Positions 38,621-47,589 of a DNA stretch of 64,000 nucleotides are shown here, in pieces (the first letter of the stretch is position 1; each line of letters starts with the position of its first letter). Under the pieces are notes generated by a model that was not told the DNA's origin, ran no database searches, and was given only the letters and a program-made list of their open reading frames with translations. The DNA is from Chloroflexota bacterium (GTDB lineage Bacteria > Chloroflexota > Dehalococcoidia > Bin125): contig JAPPFB010000005.1 of the NCBI GenBank assembly GCA_028875225.1, positions 1-64,000 of the forward strand, written 5' to 3'. The position numbers were made by a program, and so were the translations under genes.

Positions 38621-38710
38621 CTTGCTCGAACCTGTTCGGTCTTGTTCGGTTTTGTGCGGCTGTTGTTCGAACCGGTTCGGTGTCGTGAGGACTGGTTCGA
38701 TTGTGTGCGA
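38621..38710. repeat. 10-bp-periodic TTGTTCGGT array (reverse complement ACCGAACAA) in leader of 37310-38584
   Basis: CTTGCTCGAA CCTGTTCGGT CTTGTTCGGT TTTGTGCGGC TGTTGTTCGA ACCGGTTCGG TGTCGTGAGG ACTGGTTCGA TTGTGTGCGA. Confidence 0.85.
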
Positions 38711-38718
38711 GCCGCCCC

Positions 38719-38755
38719 CCTCTGCCTTTGGCATCTCCCCCCGCTTCGCGGGGGG
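38719..38755. repeat. C-rich intergenic hairpin repeat, family A (inverted relative to 6951)
   Basis: CTGCCTTTGGCATCTCCCCCCGCTTCGCGGGGGGAGATG. Confidence 0.7.
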
Positions 38756-38766
38756 AGATGGGAAGG

Positions 38767-39801
38767 CTAGACCGTGATCAGTTCGCGCATGTCGGGCGAC
38801 ATGCGGTCGAGCCGGTCGCCGAGGCCGACCACCTGGAGGCGGTGGTAGTACTCGTTGATCTGCTTCTTGCGCATCAGCATGACGAGGTTGTAGCCCTCGT
38901 CGAGGTACTCGATGCCGCCGCCGGCGAGCACGGCCAGGGCCTCGCCGGTGATCGGGTTGGTGGTCAGGCCGGCCTGGGTGTTCTGCACGGTCTCGTTGAT
39001 GTCGAGGTAGTGGTGCAGTTCTTCCTTGCGCCAGGGCTGCGTCTCGACGGTGTACTTGGTGTGCGTGACGCCGAAGGCGAGGTGACGCGACTCGTCCTGG
39101 GCGGAGAGTCGGAACATGCGCTTCTCAGCCTCGTTCTGACCGATGAGTTCGCCCATGCGGAAGAGCGACTGGACGAGACCCTCGGCGAAGAGGTGGAGGA
39201 TCGCGGTCATCTCGGTGAAGTCGTCGATGGCAAGCAGGCCAACCGCGCCGAGGCCTGCCGGCGACATGCCGCCGCCGTTGACCAGGACACGCTTGCGGAA
39301 GACATCGAGGTGTCGGGCTTCGTCCATCAACTGGGTGCCGAGGAAGAGCTGGGACTCGAAGAAGTCGGGGTGGACCGACTCGAGGAAGCGGCCGGGCACA
39401 TCGCCGGCGATGAACTCGACCTGAGTCAGGAACGTGCACAGGGTGCACATCGCCTTCTCGATGTCGTCGGGCTGGTCGCCGATCGTGTCCCAGGGGATGT
39501 CGCGGGCCGAGGACCACTGGCGCTGGAGGGCCTCTTCGTAGAGCAACATGGCCGACTCGGACCAGACATCGCCCTTGTCACGGTACTGGCGGGCGTGGGC
39601 GTTGGAGCGCGGGTCGGCCTCGATGCCGCGCGGCGCAAACGAGCGCCAGTCGGCCTGGTCTACGCCTTCGACACCAGCCATTCGCTGGTTAATCGACTGC
39701 AGAGTGACACCCTTGCGGCCGGTCTTGATGTCGAACTCGTCGTCGGTTTCGAGGTTCAGCCAGTCCAGGTTGAGCCCTGGATTCTCAATCGCCGTGACCA
39801 T
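38767..39801 (-). CDS. Ferritin-like diiron (RNR R2-like) protein, ligand-complete paralogue (B)
   Basis: YEEAL, QVEFIAGD, DEARHLDVF, FAEGLVQSL, DESRHLAFG. Confidence 0.8.
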   Translation of the reverse strand: MVTAIENPGLNLDWLNLETDDEFDIKTGRKGVTLQSINQRMAGVEGVDQADWRSFAPRGIEADPRSNAHARQYRDKGDVWSESAMLLYEEALQRQWSSARDIPWDTIGDQPDDIEKAMCTLCTFLTQVEFIAGDVPGRFLESVHPDFFESQLFLGTQLMDEARHLDVFRKRVLVNGGGMSPAGLGAVGLLAIDDFTEMTAILHLFAEGLVQSLFRMGELIGQNEAEKRMFRLSAQDESRHLAFGVTHTKYTVETQPWRKEELHHYLDINETVQNTQAGLTTNPITGEALAVLAGGGIEYLDEGYNLVMLMRKKQINEYYHRLQVVGLGDRLDRMSPDMRELITV

Positions 39802-39972
39802 GTTGACTTCCTGTCATGCGTCCATCCTCGTGAGTCACCTGCAGCGTATCAGGGGACAGATGATCGTTGGAATCTGCTTCGGCTCGCTGAAGCATTTCGA
39901 ACAAACGGCGAGGCCGCACTGACACTCTGTGACGTTCCCTGCGCCCAGCTGCGGACAGATTGCCGTGACCGG

Positions 39973-42171
39973 TTACTGCGCGCCAATCGGATCGAAGCTC
40001 GCCCTGAGAAAGTTGACCAGATCCCAACGCTCGTGGTCGGACAGTTGCGGCGACCACGCGGGCATCCCGGTGCCTCGGATGCCATCGGTGATCCAGGCGA
40101 ATAACACGCCGTCGGGGTGAAATGGCACGTGGACGGTGAAGTTGGCCGGCGGGGCCGGCAGCGAATCGGCCAGCGGCCCGTCGCCAGCGCCGGTCTCGCC
40201 GTGGCAGGAGGCGCAGTTGGCCGCGAACAGCACGGCGCCCTGTTCGACCGACTCTGCCGTCCGCTCGATGGGATTCTCCAACGTTCGGCCCGGCTCAACG
40301 TGCAGTCCGGTCAGCAAGACGACGGCCACGATCAGACCGAGGAGTCCGGCGACGAACGAAGCATCACCACCGCGTGGTCCCCAGCTGCGGCGAATGTGCG
40401 GTCGATTGAACCAGGCCAGACCGCCGAGCGTGAAGGCCCAGAGCGCCCCGACGCCGTTCCAGTCCATCTGGGTGAGGGGCAATCCCAGCGCGCCGCCGCT
40501 GTCGGTGGCGAAGGGAGACGCCTGATAACCCGATTCGACGTCGGTCCGAACGGCCATGAGCAAGTCGTCACCCGAAGCACGGCGCAACTCCATCTCGACC
40601 GTCCATTCGCCGGGCAGGCCGAAGTAGGCGCCTTCGAGCTGGAACTGACCGTCAGCAATCGGAGTGGTCGGCACGGTGACCGGTCCGACGCTGGGATCCT
40701 CGTAGCGGAAGCGCAACAGCAGCGCTTCCACGGGGTTCTCGTCGTCGCCGCGAATCGTTGCGGTCCAGGCGTTGAATCCGACCAGGTTGGGTGAGATCTC
40801 TAGCGAAACGACGATCTCCCCTCGAGCGACCGTCTCGACGACCGTATTGTCCTTCTGCTCGATCTCGGGTTGCGCGCTGGCCGGGGAGGGCAGCTGGGTG
40901 AGGATCGCGGACGCCGTGATGACGGCCAAGCCCAGCGCCGCCTCGATCCGCATCATGCGGCCGAAGCGGCGGACGAGCTGGTGATCGTGTCCGTCCGCCG
41001 CCACGTCGCGTGGCCGGAGGAAGAAGGCGTTGGCGCCGGCTGTTGCAAACAGGGCGACGAGGATCACCAACTTGACGATGAATGCGAGACCCCAGTCGGT
41101 TTCGACGATGCCGTTGACGTTCGGGATCTGCACCAGCGCGGAGAGCAATCCGGCCGCGACGAGGATGGGTACTGAGACGGCCGCCGCGATCGAGAATCGC
41201 CGCACCGATTCGATTCTCGCCTCGGTCCGCACTCGAATCGTGAGGATCAGGCTGATCAATCCGCCAATCCACAGCGCCACAGCCACCAGGTGCAGGGCGT
41301 CGAACAACGTTCCCCAGATCCAGCCGGAACCGATCGCGGCGCCGTGCGAAATCGCGGCGGTCGACGCCAACCAGGCAACGGCAAGCAGGGCGAGAACGGA
41401 AAGAGCCAACCGATCCGAAACGAACATGGGCCTGAGCAGTCGCACGCTGACCAAGAGTCCGGCGACGATCAGGGCGTACCAGCGTTGCTGCAGCCAGAGG
41501 CCGTTGCGGGTATCGAACAGGACGTCGCCGAGGAAGCCGATATCGCCCAGCCGCAATGCGCCGGCGATGGACTCGTAACCGGTTGCGGCGATGCCGACGA
41601 CCACCGTCCCTGCGATCAACGGCGTGAGCATCGTGATCGGTGACGGCCGGAGCAGGCATGAGATGAAGACGGCGCCGACGAACAGGACCAGCGCAGCCAA
41701 TCCGACGGCCTTGACCGCGGCGTCGGCGGACACGGGCGGACCGGGCCGGTCGAGGTCGATCTCGAACGCGCTGCCGGCAGGCGCCGATCCGTCGGGGTTC
41801 AGGACGGAGAACACGTACGAGCCGGTCCAGGTGTGCCCGTCTACCTCGGAGAGCGTCTCCCAGGCGACCGTGTAGACGCCGGGCTCCAGCTTGAGTGTGC
41901 GGACGCTCATCTGCGTCGGAACGGCGTCGGAGAACTCGGTCTCGCCGATGTCTCGGCGTTGTCCGGCGCTATCGAGGACCTGGACCGAGCTGTGGCTGCG
42001 CTGCAACTGCTCGGTCATGAACAGCGTGATCGTGGTTGGCGACTCGCGCAGCGAAGCGTTGATCGGCGGGTCGGCGCGCGCGAGCAGCGCGTGCGCGCTT
42101 GCCTCATCGGGCCAGAGGGCGACTCCGATGAGAGCCGCGAGGGCCAGCAACCCCGCGAGTATCCGTCTCAT
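39973..42171 (-). CDS. CopC-CopD-(YtkA/FixH-like)-cytochrome c fusion protein
   Basis: Signal peptide then HALLARADPPINASL CopC domain; multi-TM CopD; beta domain; C-terminal CASCHGETGAGDGPLA heme-binding motif. Confidence 0.85.
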   Translation of the reverse strand: MRRILAGLLALAALIGVALWPDEASAHALLARADPPINASLRESPTTITLFMTEQLQRSHSSVQVLDSAGQRRDIGETEFSDAVPTQMSVRTLKLEPGVYTVAWETLSEVDGHTWTGSYVFSVLNPDGSAPAGSAFEIDLDRPGPPVSADAAVKAVGLAALVLFVGAVFISCLLRPSPITMLTPLIAGTVVVGIAATGYESIAGALRLGDIGFLGDVLFDTRNGLWLQQRWYALIVAGLLVSVRLLRPMFVSDRLALSVLALLAVAWLASTAAISHGAAIGSGWIWGTLFDALHLVAVALWIGGLISLILTIRVRTEARIESVRRFSIAAAVSVPILVAAGLLSALVQIPNVNGIVETDWGLAFIVKLVILVALFATAGANAFFLRPRDVAADGHDHQLVRRFGRMMRIEAALGLAVITASAILTQLPSPASAQPEIEQKDNTVVETVARGEIVVSLEISPNLVGFNAWTATIRGDDENPVEALLLRFRYEDPSVGPVTVPTTPIADGQFQLEGAYFGLPGEWTVEMELRRASGDDLLMAVRTDVESGYQASPFATDSGGALGLPLTQMDWNGVGALWAFTLGGLAWFNRPHIRRSWGPRGGDASFVAGLLGLIVAVVLLTGLHVEPGRTLENPIERTAESVEQGAVLFAANCASCHGETGAGDGPLADSLPAPPANFTVHVPFHPDGVLFAWITDGIRGTGMPAWSPQLSDHERWDLVNFLRASFDPIGAQ

Positions 42172-43172
42172 TGCGAGGAGTCCGCGATGTCGTAGACCGA
42201 GTTTCGGACATCCTCCCACTCGGATTCGCTGACGCTGCCGATCCAGTCCAGGCTGCCGTGGAACTCGCCCGGTGCGATCGCAAAGGGCGGATCGGAGGGC
42301 GGATTGGCGACCAGATAGACGCCGAACGCGCCGAAGATCAGCACGTGACGGCCGTCGTCGGAGACCGCGAAGTCTGGCTGGTCTTCGCCAATCGCAGCCA
42401 GCTGGATCAGCTCGCCGGTTGTCAGGCTGAAGCTCCAGATGTCTTCAGGTCCGTTCAACCCGAGCGCGCGGCCGGACGCCTGGGGCAGGAACTGCCCAGC
42501 CGCGAAGACCACGGAGTCGCCATCGGCGGAGAACCGGGGAATGCGGAAGGGTCGTGGTTCCCATTTTCGTTCTGGATCGAGAACCTGTTCTGTATCGTCA
42601 TCCAAATCGCGGATCACGAGGTGAGGATCACCGCCATACGGTTCGTTGACGAACACGATGCGTGAACCGTCGGGCGAGATATCGGCGTCACGGGCATCCT
42701 CTCGCAGGACCTCGACCTCGCGCCGATCGAGGTGCAGACGAACGACGCGGATCATCAGTGATCCCGGTTCGTGGGTGAACATCAGAGATTCGCCGTCGGC
42801 CGTCCAGCGAGGGGTCCAGACGAACTCGGCTTGACGGGAGTGCTGGACCAGGATCTGTTGCCTGGGGTCGTCGATGTTGGCGATGGCCAGGTCGGTGCCG
42901 ATCGTGGCGTCGTCGGACTGGGTGAGCTGGAAGACGATGTAGGCCACCTGCGTGCCATCAGGTGAAATCGCCGGCTGCAGGAGTTGCTGGTCCTGCTCGG
43001 CTGCGAGCAGGAGCCGGGCGCCGTTCTCGTCCTGGATCCAAAGGTCGACGCCTGAGGTGAACACGAATGTGCCGGGCGCGGGGATCCGGCGCTCGGCCGG
43101 CTCAATCGCTCCTCCGCAGCCGACGACCAGGACGGCCAACGTTACGGCAGCCAGCGCGATGACCGTTCGCAT
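42168..43172 (-). CDS. WD40/TolB-like beta-propeller lipoprotein
   Basis: MRTVIALAAVTLAVLVVGCGG lipobox; repeated ISPDGTQVAY/WTADGESLMF/ISPDGSRIVF/FSADGDSVVF blades. Confidence 0.8.
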   Translation of the reverse strand: MRTVIALAAVTLAVLVVGCGGAIEPAERRIPAPGTFVFTSGVDLWIQDENGARLLLAAEQDQQLLQPAISPDGTQVAYIVFQLTQSDDATIGTDLAIANIDDPRQQILVQHSRQAEFVWTPRWTADGESLMFTHEPGSLMIRVVRLHLDRREVEVLREDARDADISPDGSRIVFVNEPYGGDPHLVIRDLDDDTEQVLDPERKWEPRPFRIPRFSADGDSVVFAAGQFLPQASGRALGLNGPEDIWSFSLTTGELIQLAAIGEDQPDFAVSDDGRHVLIFGAFGVYLVANPPSDPPFAIAPGEFHGSLDWIGSVSESEWEDVRNSVYDIADSSQ

Positions 43173-43852
43173 CACCCTGCCCGTCCTCGGCGACCAAGGC
43201 GATACCCGAGTGCGGCGACGACGACCATTGCGGCGAGCGCGCCCAGCGCGAGCCAGATAATCGGTCCGACGCCGAGTGAGATCTCGGAATCGGCTTCGGC
43301 CGTTCGGACGACTGTCGGTGTCGCAGTGGCCGGAGCGTCGGCGGCGCTCGGGTCTTCTTCCGTATCGCCGGGGTATGCAATCAAGAGCTCCTGCGCGATC
43401 TTGCGATCCTCCTGGATTTGCCAGGGCTCTGGATCGGCGCTCACGTAGAAGATCAGCCAGCCGGAGTCTTCGTCGCCGTCCTCGGCGGAAAGATTGGACC
43501 ACAGGACCGCATAGCGACCTGGGGGGAGCTCGACATTGATGTGTGCGGTCATGACCTTGCGATCGTCGTTGCTGATCTGCACCGGTCCGATCTCGTATAC
43601 GTCAAGCAAATCCGAGCTCGTGGTCCGGGCCAATTCCATGGTGTTGGCGCCCTCGCGGCGGAAGAGCTCCTGGGTGAAACGGATCGTGATCTTGGTCGGC
43701 GATTCGCTCAGTTGCTCGGCGAAGGCCGGGCTCGAGGACTCGTAGGCGGCGTGCGCGGACGTCGGTGAACTGTGAAGCCAGGAGGCCGCTGCAGCCAGGA
43801 TCAGGGCGAGCAGCAGTCGCCGACTATTCGCCGTGAGCGTCGTGTTCGCCAT
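43172..43852 (-). CDS. CopC-domain protein with C-terminal TM anchor
   Basis: Signal peptide; AHAAYESSSPAFAEQLSESPTKITIRFTQEL; C-terminal TM helix. Confidence 0.8.
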   Translation of the reverse strand: MANTTLTANSRRLLLALILAAAASWLHSSPTSAHAAYESSSPAFAEQLSESPTKITIRFTQELFRREGANTMELARTTSSDLLDVYEIGPVQISNDDRKVMTAHINVELPPGRYAVLWSNLSAEDGDEDSGWLIFYVSADPEPWQIQEDRKIAQELLIAYPGDTEEDPSAADAPATATPTVVRTAEADSEISLGVGPIIWLALGALAAMVVVAALGYRLGRRGRAG

Positions 43853-44372
43853 CGTTACTCTGGCCGCCGTGGCTCTCGTCGTGCATCGGAGGTTCGAGAC
43901 CGGCCAGTTGCGGCACGGCCGGCAGCGATTCGTTGCTCAACCATGCCTCCAGCGTCGCCTCGAACGTGTGCGCCAGGGCATGGACAATCCTGGACGGTTC
44001 GGCCGCCGCGTGGGCGTCGTCGTTGCGGAATGCGGCCAGGAGTGAATCGAGCCACTCGGCGTACTGCTCCACGTGGCCATCCAGCTCGGCCGGCCAGTCG
44101 GTCCAATCAAGCACTTCTCGGGCGCGTCGCGCCCAGATCACAGCGTCGGCGGGGATTCGCTGTTCGTCGCGCACGACTGCGTCGAGATGGTGGTAGCGCA
44201 GTGGATTGAGCGGCTCGAGCGCCGCCAGCACCTGCGCGCGATGCGCGGCTTCCCGGGCCTGCGCAGCGTCGACTTCGATATCGTCGATGTCGTTGACATT
44301 GGGCACCCGACATGCGCTCAAGCTCAACGCCAGCATGATGGCTATCGCAGAGAGTGCGGTGAGGCGTCTCAT
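43824..44372 (-). CDS. Lipoprotein with His/acid-rich C-terminus
   Basis: MRRLTALSAIAIMLALSLSAC lipobox; tail MHDESHGGQSNDGEHDAHGE. Confidence 0.7.
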   Translation of the reverse strand: MRRLTALSAIAIMLALSLSACRVPNVNDIDDIEVDAAQAREAAHRAQVLAALEPLNPLRYHHLDAVVRDEQRIPADAVIWARRAREVLDWTDWPAELDGHVEQYAEWLDSLLAAFRNDDAHAAAEPSRIVHALAHTFEATLEAWLSNESLPAVPQLAGLEPPMHDESHGGQSNDGEHDAHGE

Positions 44373-44465
44373 CTACACTGAGCTTACGCGCAGTCCCGTC
44401 GAGCGGGGCGCGGCTCAGACTCAAACCACCTTCAGTCAACCTCATCGGGTAATGCGAGGCGATCG

Positions 44466-44825
44466 ATGTACCTGGCCATGAACCGCTTCAGTGTGAATGT
44501 CGAACGCGAGGTGGAGTGGGAAGAAATCTGGAGGAATCGCGAGACGTATCTGCAGGAGGTGCCCGGGTTTGTGCAGTTCATGTTGCTGCGCGGCGCAGAG
44601 CCGGGCGACTACATCTCATACTCGGTGTGGGAGGATCAGGCGGCGTTTCACGCCTGGACGCAGTCGGAGGCGTTCCGCAAGGGTCACGCCCAGGGGACGG
44701 TCGCCGGCGTGCTGACTGGTCCGCCGCAACTGGGTCTGTACGAGCCGGTGATCAACGAAACGGCGACCTCGCGGGAGCTGATTGACACGGCGCCCGATCC
44801 GAATCGTCGCGGTCCTCGACACTGA
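44466..44825 (+). CDS. Antibiotic biosynthesis monooxygenase (ABM)-family protein
   Basis: MYLAMNRFSVNVEREVEWEEIWRNRETYLQEVPGFVQFMLLRG...SVWEDQAAFHAWTQSEAFRKGH. Confidence 0.88.
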   Translation: MYLAMNRFSVNVEREVEWEEIWRNRETYLQEVPGFVQFMLLRGAEPGDYISYSVWEDQAAFHAWTQSEAFRKGHAQGTVAGVLTGPPQLGLYEPVINETATSRELIDTAPDPNRRGPRH

Positions 44826-44858
44826 CGAACATTTCGGACTTTGCCGCAAGCCCAACTT

Positions 44859-44952
44859 CGTCATGGCCGCGCCCTGTGGCGGCAATCTCGGTGACAGGGC
44901 GAAGGCCGAGTTCATCACTGCGAGAAACCCGCGGCAAGCGCGGGTATGACGA
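44859..44952. repeat. MITE-like repeat B, copy 3 (diverged, inverted)
   Basis: CGTCATGGCCGCGCC...GGCAATCTCGG...CGAGAAACCCGCGGCAAGCGCGGGTATGACG. Confidence 0.65.
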
Positions 44953-45056
44953 CATCGGGACGGAAGCTACCGAGCCTCGGTGGTAGCCTGTGCCCACCTG
45001 TGAAATTTTTCCCGCAAGCCGGACGTGACGGTGTGGCGGGCTGAGAGGAAACACAC

Positions 45057-45962
45057 ATGGGAATGCTTGATGGCCGGGTGGCGATCGTCACCGGCGCGGG
45101 TCGTGGGATTGGCGCCGAAACGGCCAAGCTGTTCGCCTCCGAAGGCGCCAAAGTCGTGGTCAACGATCTCGGCGGCGCGGTCGACGGCTCCGGCGCGGCC
45201 GCTGCTCCGGCGGATGAAGTCGTGGCGGCGATCCGCGACGCGGGCGGCGAAGCGGTCGCCAACTACTCCTCAGTCGCCGACTACAACGCGGCCGAGGGCA
45301 TCGTCAAGGACGCGCTGGACAACTTCGGCGACCTCGACATCGTGGTCAACACCGCCGGCATCCTCCGCGACCGGATGGTCTTCAACATGACCGAGGCCGA
45401 GTGGGACGCCGTGCTCGACGTCCATCTCAAGGGTCACTTCAACCTGACCAAGTACGCCTCGATCCACTGGCGCTCTGAGCGCAAGGGCCACTACCGGCTG
45501 ATCAACTTCTCCTCGGTCTCCGGCATCTTCGGCGCGCCCGGCCAGCCCAACTACGCAGCGGCCAAGATGGGTATCGTCGGCTTCACTTACAGCTGCGCGA
45601 ACGCGCTGGGACGCTACGGCGCGACCGCCAATGCAATCTCGCCGGGCGCGTCAACTCGCATGACCGACACCGTGCCGGAAGAGCGACGTCGCGCAGGCAG
45701 CGACATCGGCGACTCCTCGGAAGAGGATCCACAGCGCTCACCGGCCAACGTCGCCGTGCCGCTGGTCTACATCGCGTCGGAGGAGTCGGACTGGCTGAAC
45801 GGTCAGATCGTTGGCGCATCGGGCTACGAGCTACAGCTCTTCAACAAGCCTGCCGTGATCCGCCAGGTGCGAGGCACCGAGCGCTGGACGACCGCGGGCG
45901 CAGCCCAGCAAATCGAAGAACTGTTCAAGCCGGCCGTCGGCGGCGGCGGCTTCTACGGTTAG
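45057..45962 (+). CDS. SDR-family oxidoreductase (MFE-2/17beta-HSD4-like)
   Basis: GRVAIVTGAGRGIGAETAKLFASEGAKVVVNDLGGAVDG, NTAGILRDRMVFNM, YAAAKMG. Confidence 0.93.
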   Translation: MGMLDGRVAIVTGAGRGIGAETAKLFASEGAKVVVNDLGGAVDGSGAAAAPADEVVAAIRDAGGEAVANYSSVADYNAAEGIVKDALDNFGDLDIVVNTAGILRDRMVFNMTEAEWDAVLDVHLKGHFNLTKYASIHWRSERKGHYRLINFSSVSGIFGAPGQPNYAAAKMGIVGFTYSCANALGRYGATANAISPGASTRMTDTVPEERRRAGSDIGDSSEEDPQRSPANVAVPLVYIASEESDWLNGQIVGASGYELQLFNKPAVIRQVRGTERWTTAGAAQQIEELFKPAVGGGGFYG

Positions 45963-46025
45963 CCCCCTCCGTCACTTCGTGACACCTCCCCCAGAGGGGG
46001 AGGTCCGGAACAAGGGAGAGACATC

Positions 46026-46931
46026 ATGGGAATGCTTGATAATCGCGTCGCGATCGTGACCGGCGCGGGACGCGGTATTGGCGCCGAGGTCTCCAAGCTG
46101 TTCGCCGCCAACGGCGCCAGCGTGGTCGTCAACGACCTCGGCGGCGCGGTCGACGGTACCGGCGGCGAATCCGGACCAGCCGACGAGACCGTCGCCACCA
46201 TCCGCGACGCCGGCGGCAACGCCGTCGCCAACTACACCTCAGTCGCCGACTACAACGGCGCGGAGGGCATCATCCAGCAGGCGCTGGACGAGTACGGCCG
46301 CCTCGACATTCTGGTCAATGTCGCCGGGAACCTGCGCGACCGGATGGTCTTCAACATGACCGAAGAGGAATGGGACGCGGTCGTCGCGGTGCACATGAAG
46401 GGCACCTTCAACACGACCAAGTACGCCTCGATCTACTGGCGCGCCAACCGCGAGGGTCATTACCGGCTGATCAACTTCACTTCTGGTTCCGGCCTGCACG
46501 GCGCTCCCGGACAGCCGAATTACGCCGCCGCGAAGCTGGGCATTGTCGGCTTCACTTATAGCTGCGCGAACGCGCTGGGACGCTACGGCGTGACTTCCAA
46601 CGCGATCGGCCCGGGCGCCTCGACGCGGATGACCGACACCGTGCCGACGGAGCGACGCTCGCGGGGCTTCGACGAGGATTCCGAGACCACCGTCGATCCG
46701 CGCCGCTCGCCGGCCAACGTCGCCGTGCCGATTGTCTATATCGCCTCCGAGGCTTCCGACTGGCTCAACGGCCAGGTGATCCAGGCCATGGGCTACGACA
46801 TCGGCCTCTACAACCAGTACGAGATCATCCGCAATCTCTCCAGCAACGAGGGCTGGAGCGTCGAGCGCGCAGCCGAGGAGATTGAGCGGGTCTTCAAGCC
46901 GGCGATCGAGGGCAGCCGCCTGTTCGGCTAA
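46026..46931 (+). CDS. SDR-family oxidoreductase, tandem paralogue
   Basis: NRVAIVTGAGRGIGAEVSKLFAANGASVVVNDLGGAVDG; near-parallel to 45057-45962. Confidence 0.93.
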   Translation: MGMLDNRVAIVTGAGRGIGAEVSKLFAANGASVVVNDLGGAVDGTGGESGPADETVATIRDAGGNAVANYTSVADYNGAEGIIQQALDEYGRLDILVNVAGNLRDRMVFNMTEEEWDAVVAVHMKGTFNTTKYASIYWRANREGHYRLINFTSGSGLHGAPGQPNYAAAKLGIVGFTYSCANALGRYGVTSNAIGPGASTRMTDTVPTERRSRGFDEDSETTVDPRRSPANVAVPIVYIASEASDWLNGQVIQAMGYDIGLYNQYEIIRNLSSNEGWSVERAAEEIERVFKPAIEGSRLFG

Positions 46932-47013
46932 CCCACCTTCACGGTTCGTTACGCTCAAGCGGCGGCTCGATCGGGCCGCCGCTTCGCGTTTCCAGCGCCT
47001 GAAAGGGCGAACC

Positions 47014-47529
47014 ATGACCGACGACCTGATCATTCGCGCGGCTGTTGACGAAGATGTGCCTCAACTCGCAGATCTCTACAACCACTACATCATCAACACG
47101 CCGGCCACCTTCGACCTCGAACCGCACACGGTTCCGGAAAAACGAGCGTGGTTCGCTAAGTTCTCTGATTCAGGTCCCTACCGCGTGATGGTTGCCGTCG
47201 AGCCAAGCGGCAAGATTGTGGGCCACTCCTATTCCAGTGAGCTCTATCCGAAGGCCGCCTACGACAGCAGTGTCGCGACCAGCGTCTACCTCTTGCCGGG
47301 CGAGGTCGGGCGAGGCGTTGGCACGCGCCTCTGGTATGCGCTCTACGACGAGTTGCTCAAGGTTGACGAGCTCCACCAGATCTTCGCGCTGATCACATTG
47401 CCGAACGAAGCGTCGGTCGGCATGACGGAGAAGGTCGGCTACACGCTCTCGGGAATCTGGAAGGAGTGCGGTCGCAAGTTCGACCAGTACTGGGACGTGG
47501 GCATCTGGCAGCGGCCGATGCGTCCCTGA
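47014..47529 (+). CDS. GNAT-family N-acetyltransferase (phosphinothricin acetyltransferase-like)
   Basis: IRAAVDEDVPQLADLYNHYIINTPATFDLEPHT, SVYLLPGEVGRGVGTRLW. Confidence 0.9.
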   Translation: MTDDLIIRAAVDEDVPQLADLYNHYIINTPATFDLEPHTVPEKRAWFAKFSDSGPYRVMVAVEPSGKIVGHSYSSELYPKAAYDSSVATSVYLLPGEVGRGVGTRLWYALYDELLKVDELHQIFALITLPNEASVGMTEKVGYTLSGIWKECGRKFDQYWDVGIWQRPMRP

Positions 47530-47589
47530 GTATCCGATCTCAGCCACAATCGCAGCGTCCCCGGTAGGATTGAGCCAAGGGAGTCTGTC

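Noticed and set aside
38701-40104. 467-aa plus-strand ORF
   Set aside because: Antisense to the diiron gene 38767-39801; high-GC shadow ORF
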